In this document: positions 42,875 to 49,960 of the stretch, piece by piece
Position numbering within the stretch: position 1 is the stretch's first letter
How the letters are laid out: every line of letters starts with the position of its first letter
Assembly: GCA_023667395.1 (NCBI GenBank)
Contig: JAMPAC010000004.1
Location: 13,417 to 76,331 of the forward strand
DNA: 62,915 nt
DNA from: Blautia sp.
GTDB lineage: Bacteria; Bacillota; Clostridia; Lachnospirales; Lachnospiraceae
Reading direction: 5' to 3'
Notes under the pieces: model-generated
What the model saw: only the letters and a program-made list of their open reading frames with translations
What the model was told of the DNA's origin: nothing
The model's database searches: none
Translations under genes and position numbers: made by a program

Positions 42875-43795
42875 ATGAGCGACTTGCAGACACACATCAA
42901 AAACTATCTGGAACATTGTCGACACCAGAAACGGTTGGATGACAAAACATTGAAAGCATATCGGATCGACCTGACGCAGTTCTCCGCCTGCTTCCCATCC
43001 GCCGACATCACGGCAATCTCCCCTGACAAACTGGAACAATACATAGCGACTTTGCATCAGAAATATAAGCCTAAAACAGCAAAAAGAAAAATCGCTTCCT
43101 TAAAAGCATTCTTCCACTACCTTGAATACAAAGACCTGATCGACCGCAATCCTTTCAACAAGATCCATACCCGGTTCCGGGAACCTGTCATTTTACCCAA
43201 GACCATCCCTCTCCATACTGTAGAAGCGCTCCTGTCCACGATCTATCAGCAGCAGAAGAACGCAAGGACAGTCTATCAGCAGCGTAACGCCCTGAGAGAC
43301 GCTGCAGTGGTTGAAATGCTTTTCGCCACCGGAATGAGGATCTCGGAACTGTGTTCGCTGGAGGAGCAGAGCGTCAACTTATATGACAAAAACATACTGA
43401 TCTATGGAAAAGGCTCCAAGGAACGGAAAATACAGATTGGCAATGATGACGTCATAAAGATCCTGGAGGAATATAAAAACAGTTTTCGATCCGAGATCAA
43501 AAACTGCGGTCACTTTTTTGCAAACCAGAATAGCAGTCCTCTGTCCGATCAGTCCGTCCGCAGAATGATAAATAAGTACACCCGGCTCGCCGCCATTGAG
43601 CTGCACATCACACCTCACATGTTCCGCCATACTTTTGCCACCAGCCTGCTGGAGGCGGATGTGGATATCCGATACATCCAGGAGATGCTGGGGCACAGTT
43701 CCATCAATATTACGGAGATCTATACCCATGTGGCAATGTCCAAGCAGCGGGATATCCTGACGACAAAGCATCCACGGAAGGATTTCCGGATATAG
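42875..43795 (+). CDS. Tyrosine recombinase (Xer/phage-integrase family)
   Basis: A 306-residue recombinase with an N-terminal SAM-like core-binding domain (about 1-90) and a catalytic domain with all expected residues: Arg155 in TGMRISEL, Lys182 in GKGSKERK, His248 and Arg251 in HMFRHTFA, His274 in LGHSSI and Tyr283 in EIYTHV. AAGGAGAGC precedes the ATG. It ends about 70 bp from a recombinase-core-like site in the left 53-bp inverted repeat. I infer that it inverts the adjacent cassette. A general Xer role is unlikely given the location and length, but not excluded. Confidence 0.9.
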   Translation: MSDLQTHIKNYLEHCRHQKRLDDKTLKAYRIDLTQFSACFPSADITAISPDKLEQYIATLHQKYKPKTAKRKIASLKAFFHYLEYKDLIDRNPFNKIHTRFREPVILPKTIPLHTVEALLSTIYQQQKNARTVYQQRNALRDAAVVEMLFATGMRISELCSLEEQSVNLYDKNILIYGKGSKERKIQIGNDDVIKILEEYKNSFRSEIKNCGHFFANQNSSPLSDQSVRRMINKYTRLAAIELHITPHMFRHTFATSLLEADVDIRYIQEMLGHSSINITEIYTHVAMSKQRDILTTKHPRKDFRI

Positions 43796-43866
43796 CATTG
43801 CGGGGAAACAGGATTAGACTGAATAGGGATGGAAGTAATTTTTGATGCATAGGGCTTTACCTGCGT

Positions 43867-43897
43867 ATCAATGGATAATTAAAAGTTATCCATTGAT
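43867..43897 (+). other. Left recombinase core-like site
   Basis: ATCAATGGATAA (43867-43878), spacer TTAAAAG (43879-43885), TTATCCATTGAT (43886-43897). Twelve-base perfectly inverted arms around a 7-base spacer have the geometry of tyrosine-recombinase core sites. The inner arm and spacer are part of the 53-bp inverted repeat. Confidence 0.6.
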
Positions 43898-43926
43898 TGG
43901 GATGGATAGCGATGGAATGGATTACT
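43874..43926 (+). repeat. Left 53-bp terminal inverted repeat (IR-L)
   Basis: Perfect reverse complement of 47672-47724. It begins GATAATTAAAAGTTATCC and contains several GATGGA motifs (GGGATGGATAGCGATGGAAT). The identity stops sharply on both sides. It contains no start codon used by the cassette genes. Confidence 0.95.
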
Positions 43927-43967
43927 GATGGTTGTCTGACGATGGAAAATGGAAAGGTGTAAAAATC

Positions 43968-45407
43968 ATGCAGAAAATAGGGGAAGTTTTTTCTAAACAG
44001 GAAATAGCATCAGCCGCTGATTTTTTAAAGACGCTTGTCCCCTTGGAACCCTTGAGAGATGCAGAAAGTTCATTTGAAGGAATTAATCAGAATTATGATA
44101 AAACCTTTGACGGCTCTCTAATGCGGCAGGGAGCATATGACAATTGTAGATTTACAAATGTGACTTTTGAGGGAACAGCAGGAAATAATTCTGTCTTTAA
44201 AAAATCTAAATTCACTGACTGTAAATTTATCAAGGCAAATTTTATGTATTCTGATTTTTCTGATAGCAGCTTAAAAATCAAAGCATATTCAAGCAGCTAT
44301 GATTTTTCTGACTTTACAGGAACCACTATTTTTGACAGCAAAATGGATGGGGTTTCTTTCAAGGAATGCTATTTTCGGAACAGCACCTTGGAAAATGCAA
44401 AAATAAGCAAGTGTGTCTTTTCAAGTTCAACTTTTAACAACTGCTTTTTTAAAGATGTGGATTTTTCTGCAGCTACATTGGATTTTTCTGAGATTACAGA
44501 CACAAAATTTCAAACTGTGATTTTCCCGTTTTTCGGAATATTGAACCTAGTAAATGGTTTTAAACAAATAATCAGTCAGAAAGCCGTTTCATTTAAAATA
44601 GTGAGTTCTAATTATACAGTAGAAAGTGAGCAGTATATTGAGGATATTAGATTACTAAAACCAGTTTTTTATTATGAAAATAATTTTTTAGCGCTTGCAA
44701 ATATCTATGCCTATGATGGAGAAATAAGAAACGCATATGATACAATATTAAATGGTTTGGCATATGCGTGTCAAAAAAAGAATTTCAGTCTGATGCGGCA
44801 TCTTTGCAGATTTGCTTCCGTGAATAATATTTTTAATCTAAAACAGCTAAAATCATTTTATAGCTTTTTGGAAAATAACGTTAATGTTCAACGGTTACAA
44901 TATGTAGAATATCACAACTATCTTAACGAACTTTCTATTGCGAAAAGTTTGCTTATTGACTGTCCTTTTAATAGGGACATTATGGAAATAAACTTAAAAA
45001 CAAATTTTAATTACAGTGATGCGGGTAAACTAACAGAAACAATGAATATTATAAACAGCACCTTGAAGCAATATGCACCTGATTCAAATAACCACATAAC
45101 CGTCAGACATAATTCTCCAATAGACCTTACAATTATTGTATCAGATAATGTATATACGTTAATTTTGGTATTTATGGCACTTGCGCTGGTGTTTGATAAA
45201 ACATGTAGCGGAATAGAAAAAATACAAAATATCCTTAAGAACCATCAGGAAATCAAGCTTCAAAAAATAGAAATTGAAAAAATGAAAGCAGAACAGGAAA
45301 AGCAACAGAAAATTCACCATATACTGCTTCCCGATGATTTTGAAAAAATTTCTTATATTGTTAAACCAATCCATAATTTGCCATCAGAACTTCGAAACTA
45401 TAAATGA
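43968..45407 (+). CDS. Pentapeptide-repeat protein with C-terminal membrane anchor
   Basis: A 479-residue protein. Residues about 45-180 are pentapeptide-repeat-like turns (CRFTNVTFEG, CKFIKANFMYSDFSDSSL, CVFSSSTFNNCFFKDVDFS). Residues about 190-370 are helical and TPR-like. A single hydrophobic helix near 400-416 (VYTLILVFMALALVFD) is followed by a Lys/Glu-rich coiled tail. ATG 43968 is preferred; a TTG at 43932 in frame lacks a ribosome site. No promoter is visible inside the cassette, so it may be read from outside (for example from the recombinase gene). Possible roles are immunity or a scaffold for the peptide system (inference). Confidence 0.7.
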   Translation: MQKIGEVFSKQEIASAADFLKTLVPLEPLRDAESSFEGINQNYDKTFDGSLMRQGAYDNCRFTNVTFEGTAGNNSVFKKSKFTDCKFIKANFMYSDFSDSSLKIKAYSSSYDFSDFTGTTIFDSKMDGVSFKECYFRNSTLENAKISKCVFSSSTFNNCFFKDVDFSAATLDFSEITDTKFQTVIFPFFGILNLVNGFKQIISQKAVSFKIVSSNYTVESEQYIEDIRLLKPVFYYENNFLALANIYAYDGEIRNAYDTILNGLAYACQKKNFSLMRHLCRFASVNNIFNLKQLKSFYSFLENNVNVQRLQYVEYHNYLNELSIAKSLLIDCPFNRDIMEINLKTNFNYSDAGKLTETMNIINSTLKQYAPDSNNHITVRHNSPIDLTIIVSDNVYTLILVFMALALVFDKTCSGIEKIQNILKNHQEIKLQKIEIEKMKAEQEKQQKIHHILLPDDFEKISYIVKPIHNLPSELRNYK

Positions 45408-45413
45408 TATGAC

Positions 45414-45450
45414 GGGCACAGTAAAAGCAATGAAAATGCATACTGTGCCC
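45414..45450. terminator. Hairpin between the converging cassette genes
   Basis: GGGCACAGTA (45414-45423) and TACTGTGCCC (45441-45450) pair perfectly over 10 bp with a 17-base loop. No T-run follows on either strand, so termination is uncertain, but the position between convergent genes suits a bidirectional stop. Confidence 0.5.
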
Positions 45451-45456
45451 AAGTAC

Positions 45457-45624
45457 TTAGCGACCACCGCCGCCTCCGCCACCACCGCCGCCTCCGCCTC
45501 CGCCACCACCGCCGGACATTGCAGTTGAGTAGTCATCATCATATGTTTCCTCCATATGATATTTGGCAGTTAATTCTGCAGCATCTTCGTCAAAGATTGC
45601 GAGAATGCCATGTTCTAAAGCCAT
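45457..45624 (-). CDS. RiPP-precursor-like peptide with a C-terminal polyglycine tail
   Basis: A 55-residue peptide. The leader-like part runs MALEHGILAIFDEDAAELT, then AKYHMEETYDDDYSTAM. The tail is Ser37, seventeen consecutive Gly (38-54) and Arg55. It starts one base after the stop of the radical SAM gene, and its ribosome site AAGGAGGAAG lies in the last codons of that gene, so translation is coupled. The acidic helical leader, short length and position next to a radical SAM enzyme with a PqqD-like domain fit a ribosomally made, post-translationally modified peptide. No Cys or Lys occurs in the tail, so glycine backbone or the preceding Ser would be the target (inference). Confidence 0.75.
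   Translation of the reverse strand: MALEHGILAIFDEDAAELTAKYHMEETYDDDYSTAMSGGGGGGGGGGGGGGGGGR
45460..45513 (-). repeat. 18-bp-based repeats encoding the polyglycine tail
   Basis: The minus strand repeats GGCGGTGGTGGCGGAGGC, nearly three copies with one two-codon insertion, giving seventeen Gly codons in GGC/GGT/GGA mixture. Slippage or unequal recombination in whole codons would change tail length without breaking the frame. Confidence 0.8.
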
Positions 45625-45625
45625 A

Positions 45626-47656
45626 TCACACTTCCTCCTTCTTTTTGAATTCTGTTAAATATCCTCGTTGATACAATTTTAAAAATAAAACATTTAAATC
45701 TTCAGGTACATAAACATTTGGATCATGCAAAGTAAGATAATCCATGGCATCTGATATGGTATGTGCCGTTTTAAAAAAATCAAAAATAAATATTAGATGT
45801 TTATTTCCAATCATATAATGATGTGTTTGCCAATTGTAGATAATATATATGTTTCGCTTTGTGTCAAAACCATATACTATCGTATTTGGAATGAATACTT
45901 CTGTCTGCGAATCTATTGCGGAGGCGTTAATTGCAGAGATAGCGCTATTTTCGTGGGCTTTCCATCTCAGAGTATATCTTGCGGTTTCACTAAGACGATA
46001 AAATATATGCGGTCTTACAAAAGCATCCGTTGGCATCCACGGATATAACATTTCACGCATATATTGATCTCGTTCCATAAATAGCTGTTTTTCTAAGTCG
46101 CTTCCTCTGTCCCATTGCAAAATATTGCCCAGAAAGTCCTGTAATGGACAGGGATAAAAAACCCTTTGTATTTCATACTTGTCCAAGCAGCGGAATATAT
46201 GGCTGCTAATATCCAAATTAAATACATTGATATTAAATGAAACAAGAGGATACTTTTCGCATAGATAGCGCAGATAATCGTAAGTCTTTTTGCGCTCGTA
46301 AGAGGTTTCGCCAGGGAATCCGATAATCATTGGAAAATGGATAGAGATCCCTGCGTCCGAATATGCAGAACATATTTCCTCCACTACTTCAAACGAAAAA
46401 TCCTCATTGAACTTATTCATTGCTTTAAGGATATCAAGGGATGCCGATTCTAACCCCAATCTTAATTCTTTTAACCCTGATCTTTGAAGACGTTCAATCA
46501 AGCTTTTATCTAAAAGCAGCTTCTCTACGCGACATCGCACCTGCCATATAATATCAATATTATTTTGTATCAAAAAGTCTGCTATATATTTTAATTTTTG
46601 TGGATGAATTGCTTCATCAATAAACCATACATATTTTATTTCTTTGCATAGGTATGCTTTAAGATAATTTAGCGAAATATCAAGTGCATCCGGTGTTGAT
46701 TCATTATTATTCAAGTGATATTTTTTGTTAATTCCACAAAATGTACATTTATTCCAATAGCATATATTATAAGGCTGTAAATGTACATTAATCAGTTTGC
46801 TTGTAGAATATGGAACTTCAAAGACTGGCGCATAATCCTTTTCTTTCGCTGCATAAGGAGTTGCATATATTTTATCTTTATTTCTATATATTAAGTTTGA
46901 AACTGTCGAAAGTGCTCTCCCATTTTTCAGTGCACTAAGCAACTGTTTTTCTGTTTCATCAAAGTATTCTAAAATAATTGAATCAACCATTTTAAACAAA
47001 TATTTGTTTTGAGTCAAATAGGATTCCAACTTATTTAATGAGTAATACTCCGATGAGTGGCGCGAAATACATATATGCACATCCGGAAATTCCTTTTTTA
47101 TTAAGAGACATATCGCCATATTATAGAAAGTCGGCGCCCCGTCTATAAAAATAATGGGTGCCAAAGCTTTCCTGACCTGAGGCAGGACATATTGCCTAAT
47201 AAAATTCAGATATGGATTTTTTTGATCATCCAAGCAATCAAAATATATTTGAGAAGCAGAAAAATTGTTTATTTCAAAACCGTTTTGAATCGTAAGCCGA
47301 TGAGGATTGAAAGCATACTCCGAATATATTTTGCAAACAATACTGAATGTTTCCACATAGCAAAAAAAATCTTTTGCTGTTATATCTGGATTACAAATAA
47401 AATTTTTGGCAATCTCAACTTGTTTTATGAAAGTTTCAACATCAGATATGACCGCAATGTATTTCGGTGATGATGGAACTATTTTATCAATAACATGTTT
47501 TATATTTGCCGCATCAAAAATAAGAGTCCAGAAAAAATCTGTAGCATCCAATTTGTTCCCATCCAAATTTAAAGCAGTGGTTGACAAACCGTTTGGAGTT
47601 GGATTATAAAATTCATGAAACAATCCGCTCACAGATGAAATTCGTATGCAGTTCAT
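45626..47656 (-). CDS. Radical SAM peptide maturase-like protein with N-terminal B12-type fold and C-terminal PqqD-like domain
   Basis: A 676-residue protein. Residues about 60-280 look like the Rossmann-type domain of B12-binding radical SAM enzymes, but I see no DxHxxG motif, so cobalamin binding is doubtful. The 4Fe-4S motif is C299-x4-C304-x2-C307 (ICYWNKCTFCG), similar to RiPP-maturation radical SAM proteins. A SAM barrel follows (LRLGLESASLDILKAMNKF, MIIGFPGETSYERKK). The last 70 residues (AHTISDAMDYL, VLFLKLYQRGYLTEF) resemble a PqqD-type precursor-recognition domain. It probably modifies the 55-residue peptide encoded one base downstream. AT-rich; starts 15 bp inside the right inverted repeat, and GAGGAAG precedes the ATG. 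Confidence 0.78.
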   Translation of the reverse strand: MNCIRISSVSGLFHEFYNPTPNGLSTTALNLDGNKLDATDFFWTLIFDAANIKHVIDKIVPSSPKYIAVISDVETFIKQVEIAKNFICNPDITAKDFFCYVETFSIVCKIYSEYAFNPHRLTIQNGFEINNFSASQIYFDCLDDQKNPYLNFIRQYVLPQVRKALAPIIFIDGAPTFYNMAICLLIKKEFPDVHICISRHSSEYYSLNKLESYLTQNKYLFKMVDSIILEYFDETEKQLLSALKNGRALSTVSNLIYRNKDKIYATPYAAKEKDYAPVFEVPYSTSKLINVHLQPYNICYWNKCTFCGINKKYHLNNNESTPDALDISLNYLKAYLCKEIKYVWFIDEAIHPQKLKYIADFLIQNNIDIIWQVRCRVEKLLLDKSLIERLQRSGLKELRLGLESASLDILKAMNKFNEDFSFEVVEEICSAYSDAGISIHFPMIIGFPGETSYERKKTYDYLRYLCEKYPLVSFNINVFNLDISSHIFRCLDKYEIQRVFYPCPLQDFLGNILQWDRGSDLEKQLFMERDQYMREMLYPWMPTDAFVRPHIFYRLSETARYTLRWKAHENSAISAINASAIDSQTEVFIPNTIVYGFDTKRNIYIIYNWQTHHYMIGNKHLIFIFDFFKTAHTISDAMDYLTLHDPNVYVPEDLNVLFLKLYQRGYLTEFKKKEEV

Positions 47657-47671
47657 AATACTTCCTCACAA

Positions 47672-47724
47672 AGTAATCCATTCCATCGCTATCCATCCCA
47701 ATCAATGGATAACTTTTAATTATC
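47672..47724 (-). repeat. Right 53-bp terminal inverted repeat (IR-R)
   Basis: Perfect reverse complement of 43874-43926, 15 bp upstream of the radical SAM start codon. Identity ends abruptly at GATAATT at the outer side. Confidence 0.95.
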
Positions 47725-47731
47725 TTTCAAT
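47701..47731 (-). other. Right recombinase core-like site
   Basis: Read inward on the minus strand: ATTGAAAGATAA, spacer TTAAAAG, TTATCCATTGAT. The inner arm and spacer equal the left site; the outer arm matches the palindrome at 8 of 12 positions. Divergence of the outer arms with an identical spacer is expected for two recombination-competent sites. Confidence 0.55.
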
Positions 47732-48074
47732 TGCCAGCCATTTTTTCATCATGCCGTACCATCATTGCATTATAATGCCACTGGTTGTCTAAATTAGTGT
47801 TTTTTAATATTATATCACATTCTAAATTAAATGTCACTCCATTTAATATCTTTTTGCAGTCATTTTTAAACACGCATCCACCTGCCTTAATGCGATATTC
47901 TGTCATTCCGCAAAATCAGCTTCTGCAAAAACACAGATATTCACATACAAACCCCCTGTAAATTTCCACTTTCATATGGTACAATGACCTTATTCATGCT
48001 ATAATAAATACGGATTCCAGTACGACAGTACCAATGATCCCTTACGAAAAATATCTGGCGGGAGAAACAAAATT
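47725..48074. other. AT-rich gap between the cassette and dcd
   Basis: No ORF. GCATTATAATGC (47767-47778) is a palindrome containing a TATAAT in either direction; on the minus strand it lies about 110 bases before the radical SAM gene, outside the cassette, and could be a fixed promoter reading in, though no good -35 is seen. TGTAAA-17-TACAAT (47957-47985) or TATAAT (48000-48005) may drive dcd. Confidence 0.4.
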
Positions 48075-48608
48075 ATGATCTTATCCGATAAAACCCTGCT
48101 CAAAATGCTCGAAAACAAAATCCTGACAATCTCCCCGCTGGAAAGGGAGCAGATACAGCCTGCCAGCGTGGATATTCGTCTGGGCAATACTTTCAGCGTC
48201 ATTGAAGATTCCCCTACCGGCATTATCACCCTGGATAAGGAAATATCCTACAAAACAATTTCTACAGACACCTATATCCTGCTGCCCGGTCAGTTCATCC
48301 TTGCTACCACCATGGAATATTTCGAACTGCCTGATGATCTGACCGCCTTTGTGGAGGGCAGGAGTTCTCTGGGAAGAATGGGATTGTTCATTCAGAATGC
48401 GGGCTGGGTGGATCCCGGCTTTCAGGGAGAGATAACCCTGGAATTATTTAACGCCAACCGCTGTGCCATCGAATTGAAGGTCGGCCGCAGGGTCGGCCAG
48501 CTTGTGTTCGCCCGGCTGGATGATACGGCGCTGCACCCTTACAACGGCAAATACCAGCACCAGAAAGGCGCCACAGGTTCCAAAGTGTTCCTGGATATTC
48601 CTCAATGA
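48075..48608 (+). CDS. dcd: dCTP deaminase (possibly bifunctional with dUTPase)
   Basis: A 177-residue trimeric dUTPase-fold enzyme. [11 protein letters not shown] and [18 protein letters not shown] carry the expected Arg, Ser and Glu residues, and [10 protein letters not shown] closes the C-terminus. It converts dCTP to dUTP, or to dUMP if bifunctional as in some archaeal-type enzymes; motif reading alone cannot decide. GGGAGAAACAAAATT precedes the ATG. The 3' end overlaps the convergent gene by seven bases. Confidence 0.88.
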   Translation: MILSDKTLLKMLENKILTISPLEREQIQPASVDIRLGNTFSVIEDSPTGIITLDKEISYKTISTDTYILLPGQFILATTMEYFELPDDLTAFVEGRSSLGRMGLFIQNAGWVDPGFQGEITLELFNANRCAIELKVGRRVGQLVFARLDDTALHPYNGKYQHQKGATGSKVFLDIPQ

Positions 48609-49123
48609 GACCCATATATGTCCTGGAGCAGAAGCTTCACGAAATCCCTGACCAATTTCCAGTACTCGTATTCCATATCTCCCGCATGTCTCGTAAGTTC
48701 CTCTCCCAGGACGCTTTCCGTGTCCGGCGCTATATGGACATTGAACACATTTCCATTTTGAAATTTTTTGACCACAAAATATCTTTTTACAAATCTTCCG
48801 TCCTCCTGTTTCATATAAAGCAGATACGCCCTCAAGATGCCGCCAGTTCCGGAATTACCCTGGGGCACATTGATCTGCAGGAAACTGATGCCTCCCCGTT
48901 TGAACATTTCCGTTTTAAAATCATCCCGCTGAAAGGGACAGGGCTGGCCGTCATCTTCACAAAGCATTTTATACATATCGCAGACCAGACTGCTGTTTTC
49001 CTGAAGCAGTAATTGAAAAAATTCGTTTTTCTCTTCTTCGGTACCCCAATACAGCATCCGTGGAACCAATTCCTCAAAAAGTTCATATCTCAGATATTCA
49101 TACGGATCATACTTTTCTTCCAT
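48602..49123 (-). CDS. Uncharacterised acidic protein of 173 residues
   Basis: A soluble protein starting [20 protein letters not shown] with helical first half and a strand-rich middle ([33 protein letters not shown]). No signal peptide, membrane segment or recognised domain. ATG 49123 is chosen over GTG 49141 because GAGGAGAGGAC lies directly before it. It is the last gene after a GT2 glycosyltransferase and may share its transcript. Function unknown. Confidence 0.6.
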   Translation of the reverse strand: MEEKYDPYEYLRYELFEELVPRMLYWGTEEEKNEFFQLLLQENSSLVCDMYKMLCEDDGQPCPFQRDDFKTEMFKRGGISFLQINVPQGNSGTGGILRAYLLYMKQEDGRFVKRYFVVKKFQNGNVFNVHIAPDTESVLGEELTRHAGDMEYEYWKLVRDFVKLLLQDIYGSH

Positions 49124-49156
49124 GGACTGTCCTCTCCTCACTGTATGCCGCAGGAA

Positions 49157-49960
49157 TCATCTCCTGTAGATCAACCGCTTCCACTCATGATAGATCCCGG
49201 AAAAAGCGCTGCTCTCCGCCATGGCGCTCCGCAGGGGAGCCAGAGTGCATGCCATCACAGCTTTATATTTGAAAAGTTCGCCTTTCCTCATATAGCTTTC
49301 CGTGATCTGTCTGTGCTCCTGCCTGTCCCGCTTCCGGTTTGCCTTGCTTTCCGAAAAGCCGCCGCCCTCATAAGACGCCGCCGCAAGATCCATATGCACA
49401 AATTTTGCCCCCGCCCGATAATAGCACCAGAGGAAATGGTCGTAGTCGGCGCGGATCCGGTAAGCAGGGTCATAAGGCTTATCCGCACAGAGCCGCCTGC
49501 TGTAAAAACAGGCCTGATGACAGGGAATATTACGGTAACAGACAAATCCGTCGATGCGCGACGGGGAAGCGATCACCACGCCGTTCTTCTCCCCCAGCGT
49601 GTCGCCGTACAACACCAGCCTGGACAAATCAGTGCCCTGCGCCGCCTCCCTGTCAATATACGCAGAGGTCTGCTCCAATACTTTTTCATCAGGGAAAAAA
49701 TCCCCGCAGTTCAGGAAAAGCACGAAATCCCCTTCCGCATGAGCCACGGCCTGATTCATGGCCTCATAGATACCGCCGTCTTTCTCCTGATAAAAACAGA
49801 TCCTGGCGTCAGAGCGCATGGCTTCCACAGAACCATCCCTGCTGCCACCGTCCTTTACCACCACTTCATAATCGTTACAGGTCTGAGAAAGGATGCTGTC
49901 CAACGTCTGGTTTAATTTATCCCCCGGATTCAGGCACACCACAATGATTGAAAATCTCAT
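49157..49960 (-). CDS. Family 2 glycosyltransferase
   Basis: A 267-residue GT-A enzyme. FSIIVVCLNPGDKLNQTLDS opens the fold, VVVKDGGSRDGS carries the nucleotide-binding Asp, and FLNCGDFFPDEKVL contains the altered DXD region (CGD). It transfers a sugar from a nucleotide donor, probably in surface glycan synthesis. No membrane helix is obvious. Its ATG overlaps the stop of the HAD-CPBP gene by four bases, so the two are translationally coupled. Confidence 0.85.
   Translation of the reverse strand: MRFSIIVVCLNPGDKLNQTLDSILSQTCNDYEVVVKDGGSRDGSVEAMRSDARICFYQEKDGGIYEAMNQAVAHAEGDFVLFLNCGDFFPDEKVLEQTSAYIDREAAQGTDLSRLVLYGDTLGEKNGVVIASPSRIDGFVCYRNIPCHQACFYSRRLCADKPYDPAYRIRADYDHFLWCYYRAGAKFVHMDLAAASYEGGGFSESKANRKRDRQEHRQITESYMRKGELFKYKAVMACTLAPLRSAMAESSAFSGIYHEWKRLIYRR

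Larger units (their letters stand above)
43874..47724. mobile_element. Putative invertible cassette bounded by 53-bp inverted repeats
   Basis: Two perfect 53-bp inverted repeats enclose 3745 bp of markedly AT-rich DNA. It carries a pentapeptide-repeat membrane protein (+) and, converging on it, a radical SAM protein and a polyglycine peptide (-). A tyrosine recombinase lies just outside the left end. Identical 7-bp spacers in opposite orientation allow inversion but not excision. Alternatives are a transposon-like insertion or a cargo-exchange locus; no target-site duplication is evident. Confidence 0.65.

Noticed and set aside
45334-45528. A plus-strand ORF with Ala/Thr-rich end over the polyglycine region
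   Set aside because: The minus-strand reading has a strong ribosome site, coupling and an in-frame leader; the plus-strand ORF starts inside the pentapeptide gene.
43874-47724. A conventional insertion sequence or integrated phage
   Set aside because: No transposase or phage genes lie inside the repeats and the recombinase is outside; the arrangement fits inversion better.
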